A stretch of DNA of 10,621 nucleotides, from the NCBI GenBank assembly GCA_030533035.1, contig JAUNJW010000049.1, forward strand, positions 1-10,621. The letters are read 5' to 3'. The position numbers and the translations under genes are program-made. Position 1 is the first letter of the stretch. The number at the start of each line of letters is the position of its first letter. Source of the stretch: Erysipelotrichaceae bacterium. Its GTDB lineage: Bacteria; Bacillota_I; Bacilli_A; Erysipelotrichales; Erysipelotrichaceae. Below the pieces are notes generated by a model. That model was given only the letters and a program-made list of their open reading frames with translations. It made no database searches and was not told the DNA's origin. This document shows positions 5,826 to 10,621 of the stretch, piece after piece.

Positions 5826-5846
5826 ACAGGGCGGTCAGAAAGACGG

Positions 5847-5871
5847 GTTCCGGTCAGCTCCGGAACTTTTT
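5847..5871 (+). terminator. Terminator of the dinB operon
   Basis: GTTCCGG (5847-5853) and CCGGAAC (5860-5866) form a perfect 7-bp stem with a 6-nt loop, followed by five Ts. Confidence 0.88.
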
Positions 5872-5874
5872 CTG

Positions 5875-5904
5875 TTGTCCGCATGTATGGGAAAACAGTA
5901 TTAT
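5875..5904 (+). promoter_or_regulatory. Predicted promoter of the mannitol dehydrogenase-family gene
   Basis: TTGTCC (5875-5880) and TATTAT (5899-5904) are 18 bp apart. The -35 is only a fair match. The site follows directly after the dinB-operon terminator. Confidence 0.5.
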
Positions 5905-5935
5905 GTAAGCAGAGATCAGAAGGAGAAATATCATA

Positions 5936-7546
5936 ATGAAACTGACATACGCAGGACTGAAAGACCGTGACGCTTTTCTGAATGCGTCAATCGCGCTGCC
6001 TTCCTATGACCCGGAGAAACTCGCTGAAACAACCGCCGCATCGCCGGAATGGGTTCACTTCGGCATCGGCAATATCTTCCGCATTTTCATCGGCTCCATC
6101 GCCGATGACCTGATCGCCGCCGGTGACATGACCTCCGGCATCACCTGCGTGGAGACATTTGACTTTGAAGTGGTCGACAAGGTATACAGGCCGTATGACA
6201 ATCTGGCCTTATGCGTGACGCTGCTCGGCGACGGCACAAGCGAAAAGCGGGTGGTCGCCTCCCTTGGCGAGGCTATCGCCGCCAGGCCTGAAGACGCCGC
6301 CGCCCGCCAGAGGCTGAATGTCATCTTCCGCGACCCCGGCCTGAAGATGGTCTCCTTTACCATCACGGAAAAAGGCTATGCCCTCAAAAACGCGGCCGGA
6401 GAATATTTCGGCTTTATCCGCCAGGATATCGAAAACGGTCCGGCAAAGGCTGCCGGCGCAATGGCCCTGGTGACGGCGCTGCTCTTTGAGCGGTATCAGG
6501 CCGGCAGGACGCCGCTGGCGCTGGTTTCCATGGACAATGTATCCCACAATGGCGAAAAGCTGCGCGGCGCTGTTCTTGAAATCGCGCAGGCCTGGCTGGA
6601 AAGGGGATATGTCAGTGATGATTTCATCGCCTATATCACCGATGAATCAACTGTTTCCTTCCCCTGGACAATGATTGACAAAATCACCCCGAGACCTTCG
6701 GAATCCGTTCAGGCAATGCTGAGTGATCTTGGTGTTGAGGGAATGGACATCGTCATCACCGACAAGAGAACCTATATCGCCCCGTTTGTCAACGCGGAGA
6801 AGCCGCAGTACCTGGTTGTCGAGGACAGCTTCCCCAACGGCCGGCCGCCGCTGGAAAAGGGCGGCGTCTATATGACCGACCGCGATACCGTCAACGCCTG
6901 CGAAAGAATGAAGGTGACGGTCTGCCTCAATCCGCTCCATACCGCCCTGGCGCCTTACGGGTGCGCCCTGGGCTATACAAGATTCTCCGATGTCATGCGC
7001 GACGCGGAAATGCTGAAGCTGGTCAGGCAGGTCGGTCCGGCTGAAGGCATGGCTGTGGTCAAAGACCCCGGCATCCTTTCGCCCAAAGCTTTCATAGAAG
7101 AATGCATCAATGTCAGATTCCCGAATGAATATATTCCCGATACACCGCAGAGAATCGCCGTCGACACTTCCCAGATGGTCGGCATCCGCTTCGGTGAGAC
7201 GATCAAGGAGTATATCGCCAGGGACGGCAGCGCGGAAAAACTGGTGGGCATTCCGCTGGCCATCGCCGGCTGGCTGAGATACCTGCTGGCAGTGGATGAG
7301 AACGGCAATGCCTATGAGCTGTCACCGGACCCGATGAATGAGGAGCTGCAGGAAATGCTGAAGGACATCGAGATCGGCAAGCCGGAAACACTCAGGGACC
7401 AGCTGAAGCCGATCCTCTCCAACGCCCGCATCTTCGGCTCTGACCTGTATGAAGCCGGCATCGGTGAGCTGATTGAGGACATGTTCCGCTGTGAGATTTC
7501 GGAATTCGGCGGCATCCGCAAAACAATCATCAAATATCTCGGTTAA
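5936..7546 (+). CDS. Mannitol dehydrogenase/fructuronate reductase-family oxidoreductase
   Basis: This 536-residue NAD(P)-dependent polyol or uronate dehydrogenase belongs to the long-chain family containing mannitol 2-dehydrogenase and fructuronate reductase (UxuB). VHFGIGNIFR (40-49) is the N-terminal nucleotide-binding motif. SMDNVSHNGEKLRGAV (198-213) corresponds to the family's DN..HNG signature. FPWTMIDKITP (242-252) is also typical. MKVTVCLNPLHTALAPYG (325-342) carries the active-site Lys326, Asn332 and His335. The length suits the longer Bacillota form, often annotated as fructuronate or tagaturonate reductase. No uxuA, uxaC or sugar transporter is adjacent, so the substrate is unassigned and no symbol is given. 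AAGGAG at 5920-5925 lies 10 bases before ATG. It has its own promoter and terminator and appears monocistronic. Confidence 0.87.
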   Translation: MKLTYAGLKDRDAFLNASIALPSYDPEKLAETTAASPEWVHFGIGNIFRIFIGSIADDLIAAGDMTSGITCVETFDFEVVDKVYRPYDNLALCVTLLGDGTSEKRVVASLGEAIAARPEDAAARQRLNVIFRDPGLKMVSFTITEKGYALKNAAGEYFGFIRQDIENGPAKAAGAMALVTALLFERYQAGRTPLALVSMDNVSHNGEKLRGAVLEIAQAWLERGYVSDDFIAYITDESTVSFPWTMIDKITPRPSESVQAMLSDLGVEGMDIVITDKRTYIAPFVNAEKPQYLVVEDSFPNGRPPLEKGGVYMTDRDTVNACERMKVTVCLNPLHTALAPYGCALGYTRFSDVMRDAEMLKLVRQVGPAEGMAVVKDPGILSPKAFIEECINVRFPNEYIPDTPQRIAVDTSQMVGIRFGETIKEYIARDGSAEKLVGIPLAIAGWLRYLLAVDENGNAYELSPDPMNEELQEMLKDIEIGKPETLRDQLKPILSNARIFGSDLYEAGIGELIEDMFRCEISEFGGIRKTIIKYLG

Positions 7547-7555
7547 GTGAATCTT

Positions 7556-7585
7556 AAGGTTTGCCCGCGGCGGCAGACCTTTTTT
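7556..7585 (+). terminator. Terminator of the mannitol dehydrogenase-family gene
   Basis: A 10-bp stem with one G-U pair (7556-7565 with 7572-7581) encloses CGCGGC and runs into six Ts (7580-7585). Confidence 0.9.
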
Positions 7586-7590
7586 GAACG

Positions 7591-7618
7591 TTCACACAGG
7601 CATGAAAACTGCTATACT
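7591..7618 (+). promoter_or_regulatory. Promoter of the membrane protein gene
   Basis: TTCACA (7591-7596) and TATACT (7613-7618), each five of six consensus bases, are 16 bp apart. The expected start near 7625 leaves a leader of about 23 bases before ATG 7648, most of it occupied by the small inverted repeat GATCT/AGATC (7625-7637). Confidence 0.65.
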
Positions 7619-7647
7619 GATGATGATCTTTCAGATCCGTGAAAAGT

Positions 7648-8541
7648 ATGGAAAACAAGCAGTATGATTATGAAAACCTGAACCAGAAGGACATGTTTCA
7701 GGATTATATTGATTCCCTGCCGGATGAAGAGGAAGGGAAGGAAGAAACCGGTCAGGAGTACTCCGGTCTTTCAGAGCAGGTTGAAAAGGACCTTCTCGAC
7801 TACAAGCGCAGGGGCTATGACAAGCTGAACAAGACTTCTTCCTCACGTTCCCGCCGCTCCCGCAGAAGGCCGCGCAGCCCGGCCCTGGCGGCATTGCTGA
7901 TCACAGCCGGCGCGGCGCTGATCATTACCGGCACGGCAGTCACAGTCTTCAGCAACACCCGGGATTACTATGAGCCGGACTATGAGGTTGAACCGTATGA
8001 ATATGAAGATCCGTGGGCAGACGCATATTCCCAGATGAGCGGCTCGCTGGCCGATCCGGAAGCCGTTGTCGACGGCTACTATGTTTCCCTGCCCGTGAAA
8101 GTCTCTGATTTCATGCAGGGTGAATGGAAAATCTCCACCTCGGCATTCAATGACGGGCAGACAACAGTCGGCGCCACACCGCAGACATTCCAGGTGGAAA
8201 CCGAATGGGGCACCGACGTGGCCGAAATCTCCGTCGTGTCGCCGACCGGCGAGGAAGTCGCCCTGGAAGACGGCCTGATCACCGGCATCTCCTTTGACCA
8301 GGACGGCGTCTGGGTGGAACTCAACGGCGGCATTTCCACCGGTTCCGGCACATGGTCAATTGAGGAAGCGCTGAAGGGCCAGAAGCTTGACTGGATCAAG
8401 CGCGGCAACGAAGAAGGCTCCCGCTACATCATCGAAACCGGCGCGGACAATGAATACGGCTATGATGAATATGTCCTCAGGCTTGAACTTCAGGATGACT
8501 ACATCGACCGCATTGTCATGCAGATGGACCAGAGCGAATAA
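7648..8541 (+). CDS. Single-pass membrane protein with acidic cytoplasmic tail and extracellular beta-rich domain, function unknown
   Basis: I do not recognise a named family for this 297-residue protein. Residues 1-50 are very acidic, including PDEEEGKEE. Residues 64-76 are a Ser/Arg-rich basic cluster (SSSRSRRSRRRPR). One hydrophobic helix at about 79-101 follows, so the basic cluster should hold the N-terminus inside. An acidic Tyr/Glu-rich spacer (about 105-125) leads to a C-terminal domain of alternating strands (about 140-295) with VSLPVKVSDFM, GEWKIS, SPTGEEVALEDGLITGISFD, a GGISTGS turn and DEYVLRLELQDDYIDRI. This pattern is like many Bacillota cell-surface proteins of unknown role. 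No lipobox, catalytic motif or sortase signal is seen. No good ribosome binding site precedes ATG 7648 or the in-frame GTG at 7639, so the start is uncertain. Confidence 0.75.
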   Translation: MENKQYDYENLNQKDMFQDYIDSLPDEEEGKEETGQEYSGLSEQVEKDLLDYKRRGYDKLNKTSSSRSRRSRRRPRSPALAALLITAGAALIITGTAVTVFSNTRDYYEPDYEVEPYEYEDPWADAYSQMSGSLADPEAVVDGYYVSLPVKVSDFMQGEWKISTSAFNDGQTTVGATPQTFQVETEWGTDVAEISVVSPTGEEVALEDGLITGISFDQDGVWVELNGGISTGSGTWSIEEALKGQKLDWIKRGNEEGSRYIIETGADNEYGYDEYVLRLELQDDYIDRIVMQMDQSE

Positions 8542-8553
8542 GACAAAGCATTG

Positions 8554-8577
8554 ACGGGCCTTTAGAGGTCCGTTTTT
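8554..8577 (+). terminator. Terminator of the membrane protein gene
   Basis: ACGGGCC (8554-8560) and GGTCCGT (8567-8573) pair with one G-U, around a 6-nt loop, followed by Ts to 8577. The T-run leads directly into the next promoter. Confidence 0.85.
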
Positions 8578-8585
8578 GTTATTAT
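8577..8585 (+). promoter_or_regulatory. Extended -10 promoter of the nitroreductase gene
   Basis: TGT followed by TATTAT (8580-8585) forms an extended -10 element with no good -35 at 17 bp. The arrangement matches that at 2545-2553. If correct, the ATG at 8584 lies inside the promoter and cannot be the start codon. Confidence 0.5.
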
Positions 8586-8607
8586 GGGAATGAAGAGAGG
8601 CAAAGAC

Positions 8608-9126
8608 ATGGAACTGCTTGAAATAATGAAACAGCGCCGCAGCGTGCGCGGATATACAGACGAACCCGTTCCGGAGGATATTCTCCAGAAGATTCTTGAC
8701 GCCGGGATCCTGGCGCCGACTTCGATGAACCGCAGACCATGCCGGTTTTTTGCCGTAACTGACAGGGAAATGCTCATAAATCTTTCACAGGTCAAGAAGG
8801 CGGGCGGCGCGTTTGTCAAAGACGCGGCCTGCGCCATCGCCGTCTTCGGGGATGAAGCCGTTGCCGACACATGGATGGAGGATGTTTCCATTGCCATGTC
8901 ATTCATGATGCTGGAAGCGGAAGAGCAGGGAATTTCATCCTGCTGGGTGCAGACCGCCATGCGGAAGGGAGAAGACGGTTCAGACGCCGAAGCCAATGTG
9001 AGAAAACTCTTCGGTGTGCCTGATTCGTACCGGATTGCCGGCTTCCTGTCACTCGGATACGCAGACCGGCCGAAGCAGCGGCGTGAACCCGCGGAAGAAG
9101 AACGGGCCGGTATTGTCAGAATTTAA
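8608..9126 (+). CDS. Small nitroreductase-family FMN oxidoreductase
   Basis: This 172-residue member of the FMN-dependent nitroreductase superfamily would reduce quinones, nitro compounds or a related electron acceptor with NAD(P)H. MKQRRSVRGY (7-16) is the N-terminal FMN phosphate-binding motif. APTSMNRRPCRFF (36-48) corresponds to the usual PSxxNxQPWxF. DVSIAMSFMMLEAEEQGISSCWV (from about 92) is the typical dimer-interface and flavin-contacting helix, and FLSLGYAD near residue 150 closes the fold. The physiological substrate cannot be read. The start at ATG 8608 is chosen because GAGAGG (8595-8600) lies 7 bases upstream; ATGs at 8584 and 8590 would be in or next to the predicted promoter. 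The gene converges with rubrerythrin and probably stands alone. Confidence 0.87.
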   Translation: MELLEIMKQRRSVRGYTDEPVPEDILQKILDAGILAPTSMNRRPCRFFAVTDREMLINLSQVKKAGGAFVKDAACAIAVFGDEAVADTWMEDVSIAMSFMMLEAEEQGISSCWVQTAMRKGEDGSDAEANVRKLFGVPDSYRIAGFLSLGYADRPKQRREPAEEERAGIVRI

Positions 9127-9127
9127 A

Positions 9128-9153
9128 AAGGGTGCGTCACAAGCCGCACCCTT
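9128..9153 (-). terminator. Secondary minus-strand hairpin terminator
   Basis: AAGGGTGCG (9128-9136) and CGCACCCTT (9145-9153) form a perfect 9-bp stem. A T-run follows only on the minus strand (complement of the As at 9125-9129). It looks like a back-up terminator for rubrerythrin transcripts and also begins just after the nitroreductase stop codon. Confidence 0.6.
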
Positions 9154-9166
9154 CAGCACTCACAAG

Positions 9167-9185
9167 CACGGTGAACCCGTGTTTT
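9167..9185 (+). terminator. Weak plus-strand terminator after nitroreductase
   Basis: CACGG (9167-9171) and CCGTG (9177-9181) with a 5-nt loop are followed by TTTTCTTTC. This is the only hairpin in the convergent gap with Ts on the plus strand. Confidence 0.45.
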
Positions 9186-9200
9186 CTTTCCGTCAAAAAC

Positions 9201-9222
9201 AAAAACCGGGATGAACCCGGTT
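9201..9222 (-). terminator. Terminator of the perR-rubrerythrin operon
   Basis: On the minus strand, a 7-bp stem AACCGGG/CCCGGTT with a 5-nt loop runs into TTTTTGTTTTT. It begins 12 bp after the rubrerythrin stop codon. Confidence 0.88.
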
Positions 9223-9233
9223 CCTGTGCAGAA

Positions 9234-9902
9234 TTAATAATTCTTTGCGTTGATTTCGAAATAGGACTGCGGATGATCGCAGACAGGGCAGATTTCCGGA
9301 GCCTTTGTGCCGACAACGATGTGTCCGCAGTTGCGGCATTCCCAGACCTTGACCTCGCTCTTGGCGAAGACTTCCTGCATTTCGACATTCTTCAGAAGCG
9401 CTCTGTAACGCTCTTCATGGTGCTTTTCGATGGCGCCGACAGCGCGGAACTTGGCAGCCAGTCCGGGGAAGCCTTCTTCCTCAGCTGTCTTGGCGAAGCC
9501 CTCATACATGTCTGTCCATTCATAGTTCTCACCGTCAGCGGCGGCAGCCAGGTTTTCAGCTGTGGAGCCGATGCCGTTGAGTTCCTTGAACCACATCTTG
9601 GCATGTTCTTTTTCGTTGTCGGCTGTCTTCAGGAAGAGAGCGGCGATCTGCTCGAAGCCTTCCTTCTTTGCCTTGGAAGCGAAATATGTGTACTTGTTGC
9701 GGGCCTGGGATTCGCCGGCGAAAGCGGCTTCCAGGTTCTTTTCAGTCTGTGTTCCCGCATAGGGATTCTTCTTCGGTTCTTCTTTTACTTCGACGATTTC
9801 CTCGAGGTCGTCCCCGGAAACTCCGCAGACAGGGCAGATTGCGGTTTCTTTGTCTTCAGCTTCGAAAACCGCACCGCATACTTTGCATTTGAATGTTGCC
9901 AT
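9234..9902 (-). CDS. rbr: Rubrerythrin with rubredoxin-like modules at both ends
   Basis: This 222-residue non-haem diiron peroxidase reduces hydrogen peroxide to water in the cytoplasm of anaerobes. An N-terminal module has Cys6-x2-Cys9 and Cys23-x2-Cys26 (CKVCG, CPVCG). The central ferritin-like four-helix domain (about 53-172) has diiron ligand candidates Glu64 in AGESQAR, Glu97 and His100 in NEKEHA, glutamates around 141-143, and Glu159 with His162 in AIEKHH. A C-terminal rubredoxin domain has Cys189/Cys192 and Cys205/Cys208 (WECRNCG, CPVC). Classical rubrerythrin carries only the C-terminal rubredoxin, and reverse rubrerythrin only the N-terminal one; this protein has both. AGGAGG lies 8 bases before ATG. 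It is 56 bp downstream of perR, without a clear promoter between, so it is probably transcribed with the regulator and induced by peroxide. Confidence 0.93.
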   Translation of the reverse strand: MATFKCKVCGAVFEAEDKETAICPVCGVSGDDLEEIVEVKEEPKKNPYAGTQTEKNLEAAFAGESQARNKYTYFASKAKKEGFEQIAALFLKTADNEKEHAKMWFKELNGIGSTAENLAAAADGENYEWTDMYEGFAKTAEEEGFPGLAAKFRAVGAIEKHHEERYRALLKNVEMQEVFAKSEVKVWECRNCGHIVVGTKAPEICPVCDHPQSYFEINAKNY

Positions 9903-9929
9903 GAATTTATCCTCCTCTTGATATATTTC

Positions 9930-9946
9930 CGCTGTCAGAAACAGCG
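9930..9946 (-). other. Small hairpin between perR and rubrerythrin
   Basis: CGCTGT and ACAGCG pair (6 bp, 5-nt loop) in the perR-rbr gap. No T-run follows on the minus strand, so it is not a standard terminator; an RNA processing or stability role within the operon is possible. Confidence 0.35.
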
Positions 9947-9958
9947 TTCAGGCCTTTT

Positions 9959-10327
9959 TTACTTCTTTGTCCGGCAGGCAGGGCAGATCCAGCTGATCCG
10001 CAGGTCATAGCCTGTAATCTCCTCCCCGGTCTGTTCCTTCAGGGATTCACTCAGGTCGCCCAGGAAAACATCCTGCAGGCTGCCGCAGACTGTACAGATC
10101 AGATGATCATGCCTTGTCATGCGGTCATAGCGGTCCGGCTGGCCCTCTGCCGCAATCCGCCTGATCAGATTCTGTTCCGTCAGGTGATTGAGATTGTTGT
10201 AAACTGTGGCCAGTACCGGTCTGCAGGATTCCGACTGTATCCGCTCATGAATCTGTTCGGCGCTCAGGTGCTCATGCGAGCTTTCCACCAGATCCAGAAT
10301 CTTTTTTGCGTATCCGGAATTCTTCAT
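9959..10327 (-). CDS. perR: PerR-like peroxide-sensing Fur-family repressor (short form)
   Basis: This 122-residue Fur-family regulator probably senses peroxide by metal-catalysed histidine oxidation. The winged helix includes SAEQIHERI and the recognition helix ATVYNNLNHL (40-49). Candidate regulatory-metal ligands match B. subtilis PerR: His20 (for His37), Asp68 (Asp85), His73 and His75 (His91/His93), and Asp86 (Asp104; Fur has Glu here). The structural zinc site is Cys78-x2-Cys81 and Cys115-x2-Cys118. About 15-20 residues of the usual N-terminus are missing. A TAG stop lies 15 bases upstream in frame with no start between, so ATG 10327 is the only choice. There is no ribosome binding site, and the predicted leader is about ten bases. 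Rubrerythrin, a classic PerR target, follows in the same direction. PerR rather than Fur or Zur is likely but not proven. Confidence 0.85.
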   Translation of the reverse strand: MKNSGYAKKILDLVESSHEHLSAEQIHERIQSESCRPVLATVYNNLNHLTEQNLIRRIAAEGQPDRYDRMTRHDHLICTVCGSLQDVFLGDLSESLKEQTGEEITGYDLRISWICPACRTKK

Positions 10328-10331
10328 ATAT

Positions 10332-10346
10332 TTAGAACTGTTCTAA
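10332..10346. promoter_or_regulatory. Candidate PerR operator (perfect 7-1-7 palindrome)
   Basis: TTAGAAC-T-GTTCTAA is a perfect 15-bp palindrome with the 7-1-7 geometry of Fur/PerR boxes (Bacillus Per box TTATAATNATTATAA), but GC-containing inner positions. It touches the -10 hexamer and start point of perR, so a bound dimer would repress the perR-rbr operon. Confidence 0.65.
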
Positions 10347-10374
10347 TAATATAGCACTGTTCCACCGCCGTCAA
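10346..10374 (-). promoter_or_regulatory. Promoter of the perR-rubrerythrin operon
   Basis: On the minus strand, TTGACG (10374-10369) and TATTAT (10351-10346) are 17 bp apart, each five of six consensus bases. Transcription should begin around 10338, only about ten bases before the perR ATG. Confidence 0.72.
10351..10365. promoter_or_regulatory. Second, degenerate copy of the perR operator
   Basis: ATAGCACTGTTCCAC matches the perfect operator at 11 of 15 positions and lies in the promoter spacer, 19 bp centre to centre from it. It may be a weaker second site. Confidence 0.4.
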
Positions 10375-10429
10375 TGAAGATGCCCGCACTCTGCAGGCAG
10401 GTGAGAAAAAACTGAATTTTGTAAAGCAT

Positions 10430-10486
10430 ACCGGTCAGAAAGCGGATATCCCTGCTTCGTTTCCGCAGCGGCGGGATATCCCCGGT
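10430..10486. other. Long imperfect hairpin between perR promoter and tRNA-Ser
   Basis: GGATATCCC (10444-10452) pairs with GGGATATCC (10473-10481). An outer ACCGG/CCGGT (10430-10434 with 10482-10486) and an inner TGC/GCA can extend it. No clean T-run follows on either strand. It could be an RNA element, a protein site or a remnant repeat; the two arms are each palindromic. Confidence 0.5.
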
Positions 10487-10517
10487 TTAACTCGATAATA
10501 TAAATTCACAAAAGCAC

Positions 10518-10545
10518 TTGGCATTTGAAAAAAATATGTTAATAT
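10518..10545 (+). promoter_or_regulatory. Predicted promoter of tRNA-Ser
   Basis: TTGGCA (10518-10523) and TAATAT (10540-10545) are 16 bp apart. The predicted start near 10552 lies about 19 bases before the mature tRNA 5' end. Confidence 0.6.
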
Positions 10546-10570
10546 AGTTAAGCATTGTTCAACAGCTGCA

Positions 10571-10621
10571 GGAATACCCAAGCGGTTGAAGGGGCGGGCT
10601 TGGAAAGCTCGTAGATCGGTA
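10571..10621 (+). tRNA. tRNA-Ser(GGA), 5' part, cut by window end
   Basis: The sequence opens with acceptor-strand GGAATAC, then a D arm (AAGCGGTTGAAGG). The anticodon arm is CGGGC (10595-10599), loop TTGGAAA, and GCTCG (10607-10611), giving anticodon GGA at 10602-10604. The bases after the anticodon stem (TAGATCGGTA) begin the long variable arm expected of a class II tRNA such as Ser. GGA reads UCC and UCU codons. The rest of the variable arm, the T arm and the acceptor 3' strand lie beyond the window. Confidence 0.92.

Noticed and set aside
7586..7593. GAACGTTC palindrome next to the membrane-protein promoter, resembling a Gram-positive LexA box
   Set aside because: The LexA (Cheo) box is GAAC-N4-GTTC; here the N4 spacer is missing, so the match is only superficial.
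9132..10010. Long plus-strand open frame (292 codons) across rubrerythrin and the end of perR
   Set aside because: It lies antisense to two genes with clear motifs and ribosome binding sites, lacks its own ribosome binding site, and its product shows no domain.
1..10621. CRISPR array, transposon or prophage
   Set aside because: No regularly spaced direct repeats, transposase, integrase or phage structural genes were seen on either strand.

Overview
The window looks like chromosomal DNA from an anaerobic or microaerophilic member of the Bacillota (Firmicutes). The clues are a FeoB ferrous-iron transporter, a PerR-type peroxide sensor next to a rubrerythrin, Gram-positive AGGAGG-type ribosome binding sites, a Pol IV with an XRE-S24 repressor, and compact intergenic gaps with strong hairpin terminators. 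Coding DNA is fairly GC-rich while promoters are AT-rich. An Erysipelotrichia- or Clostridia-like host is a guess from overall protein character and cannot be settled here. No insertion sequence, integrase, CRISPR array or phage structural gene is visible.

Layout. (1) 1-1378, metal uptake: the C-terminal part of feoB, cut by the window edge, then a 76-residue DtxR/MntR-type winged-helix protein without metal-binding or dimerisation domains. (2) 1547-3526, carbohydrate-type metabolism: an alpha/beta-hydrolase esterase and a ROK-family sugar kinase, each with its own promoter and terminator. (3) 3580-5825, a DNA-damage/mutagenesis cassette: an XRE-S24 (LexA/CI-like) repressor on the minus strand, diverging from a dinB-type Y-family polymerase and a co-transcribed 80-residue protein of unknown function. 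The shared 124-bp promoter region carries two near-consensus promoters and a set of GCAT/ATGC inverted repeats that look like the repressor's operators. (4) 5936-7546, a long-chain mannitol dehydrogenase/fructuronate reductase-family oxidoreductase. (5) 7648-9126, a single-pass membrane protein of unknown function and a small nitroreductase. (6) 9234-10374, minus strand, an oxidative-stress operon: a PerR-like regulator followed by a rubrerythrin with a rubredoxin-like module at each end; the perR promoter carries a perfect 15-bp palindrome and a degenerate second copy. (7) 10430-10621: a strong intergenic hairpin, then the promoter and first 51 bases of a tRNA-Ser(GGA), cut by the window end.

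How the parts fit. FeoB imports Fe(II), and PerR-rubrerythrin handles peroxide made dangerous by that iron; the two are linked by physiology, not by an operon. The repressor-polymerase cassette is a self-contained unit: RecA-stimulated self-cleavage of the S24 repressor would release both divergent promoters and switch on translesion synthesis. The least explained elements are the 80-residue protein after dinB, the operator set between the divergent promoters, the miniature DtxR-like protein after feoB, and the perR operator. No gap between genes exceeds 300 bases; the largest, 10328-10570, holds the perR promoter/operators, a hairpin and the tRNA promoter. All functional calls come from motifs read by eye; no database search was possible.
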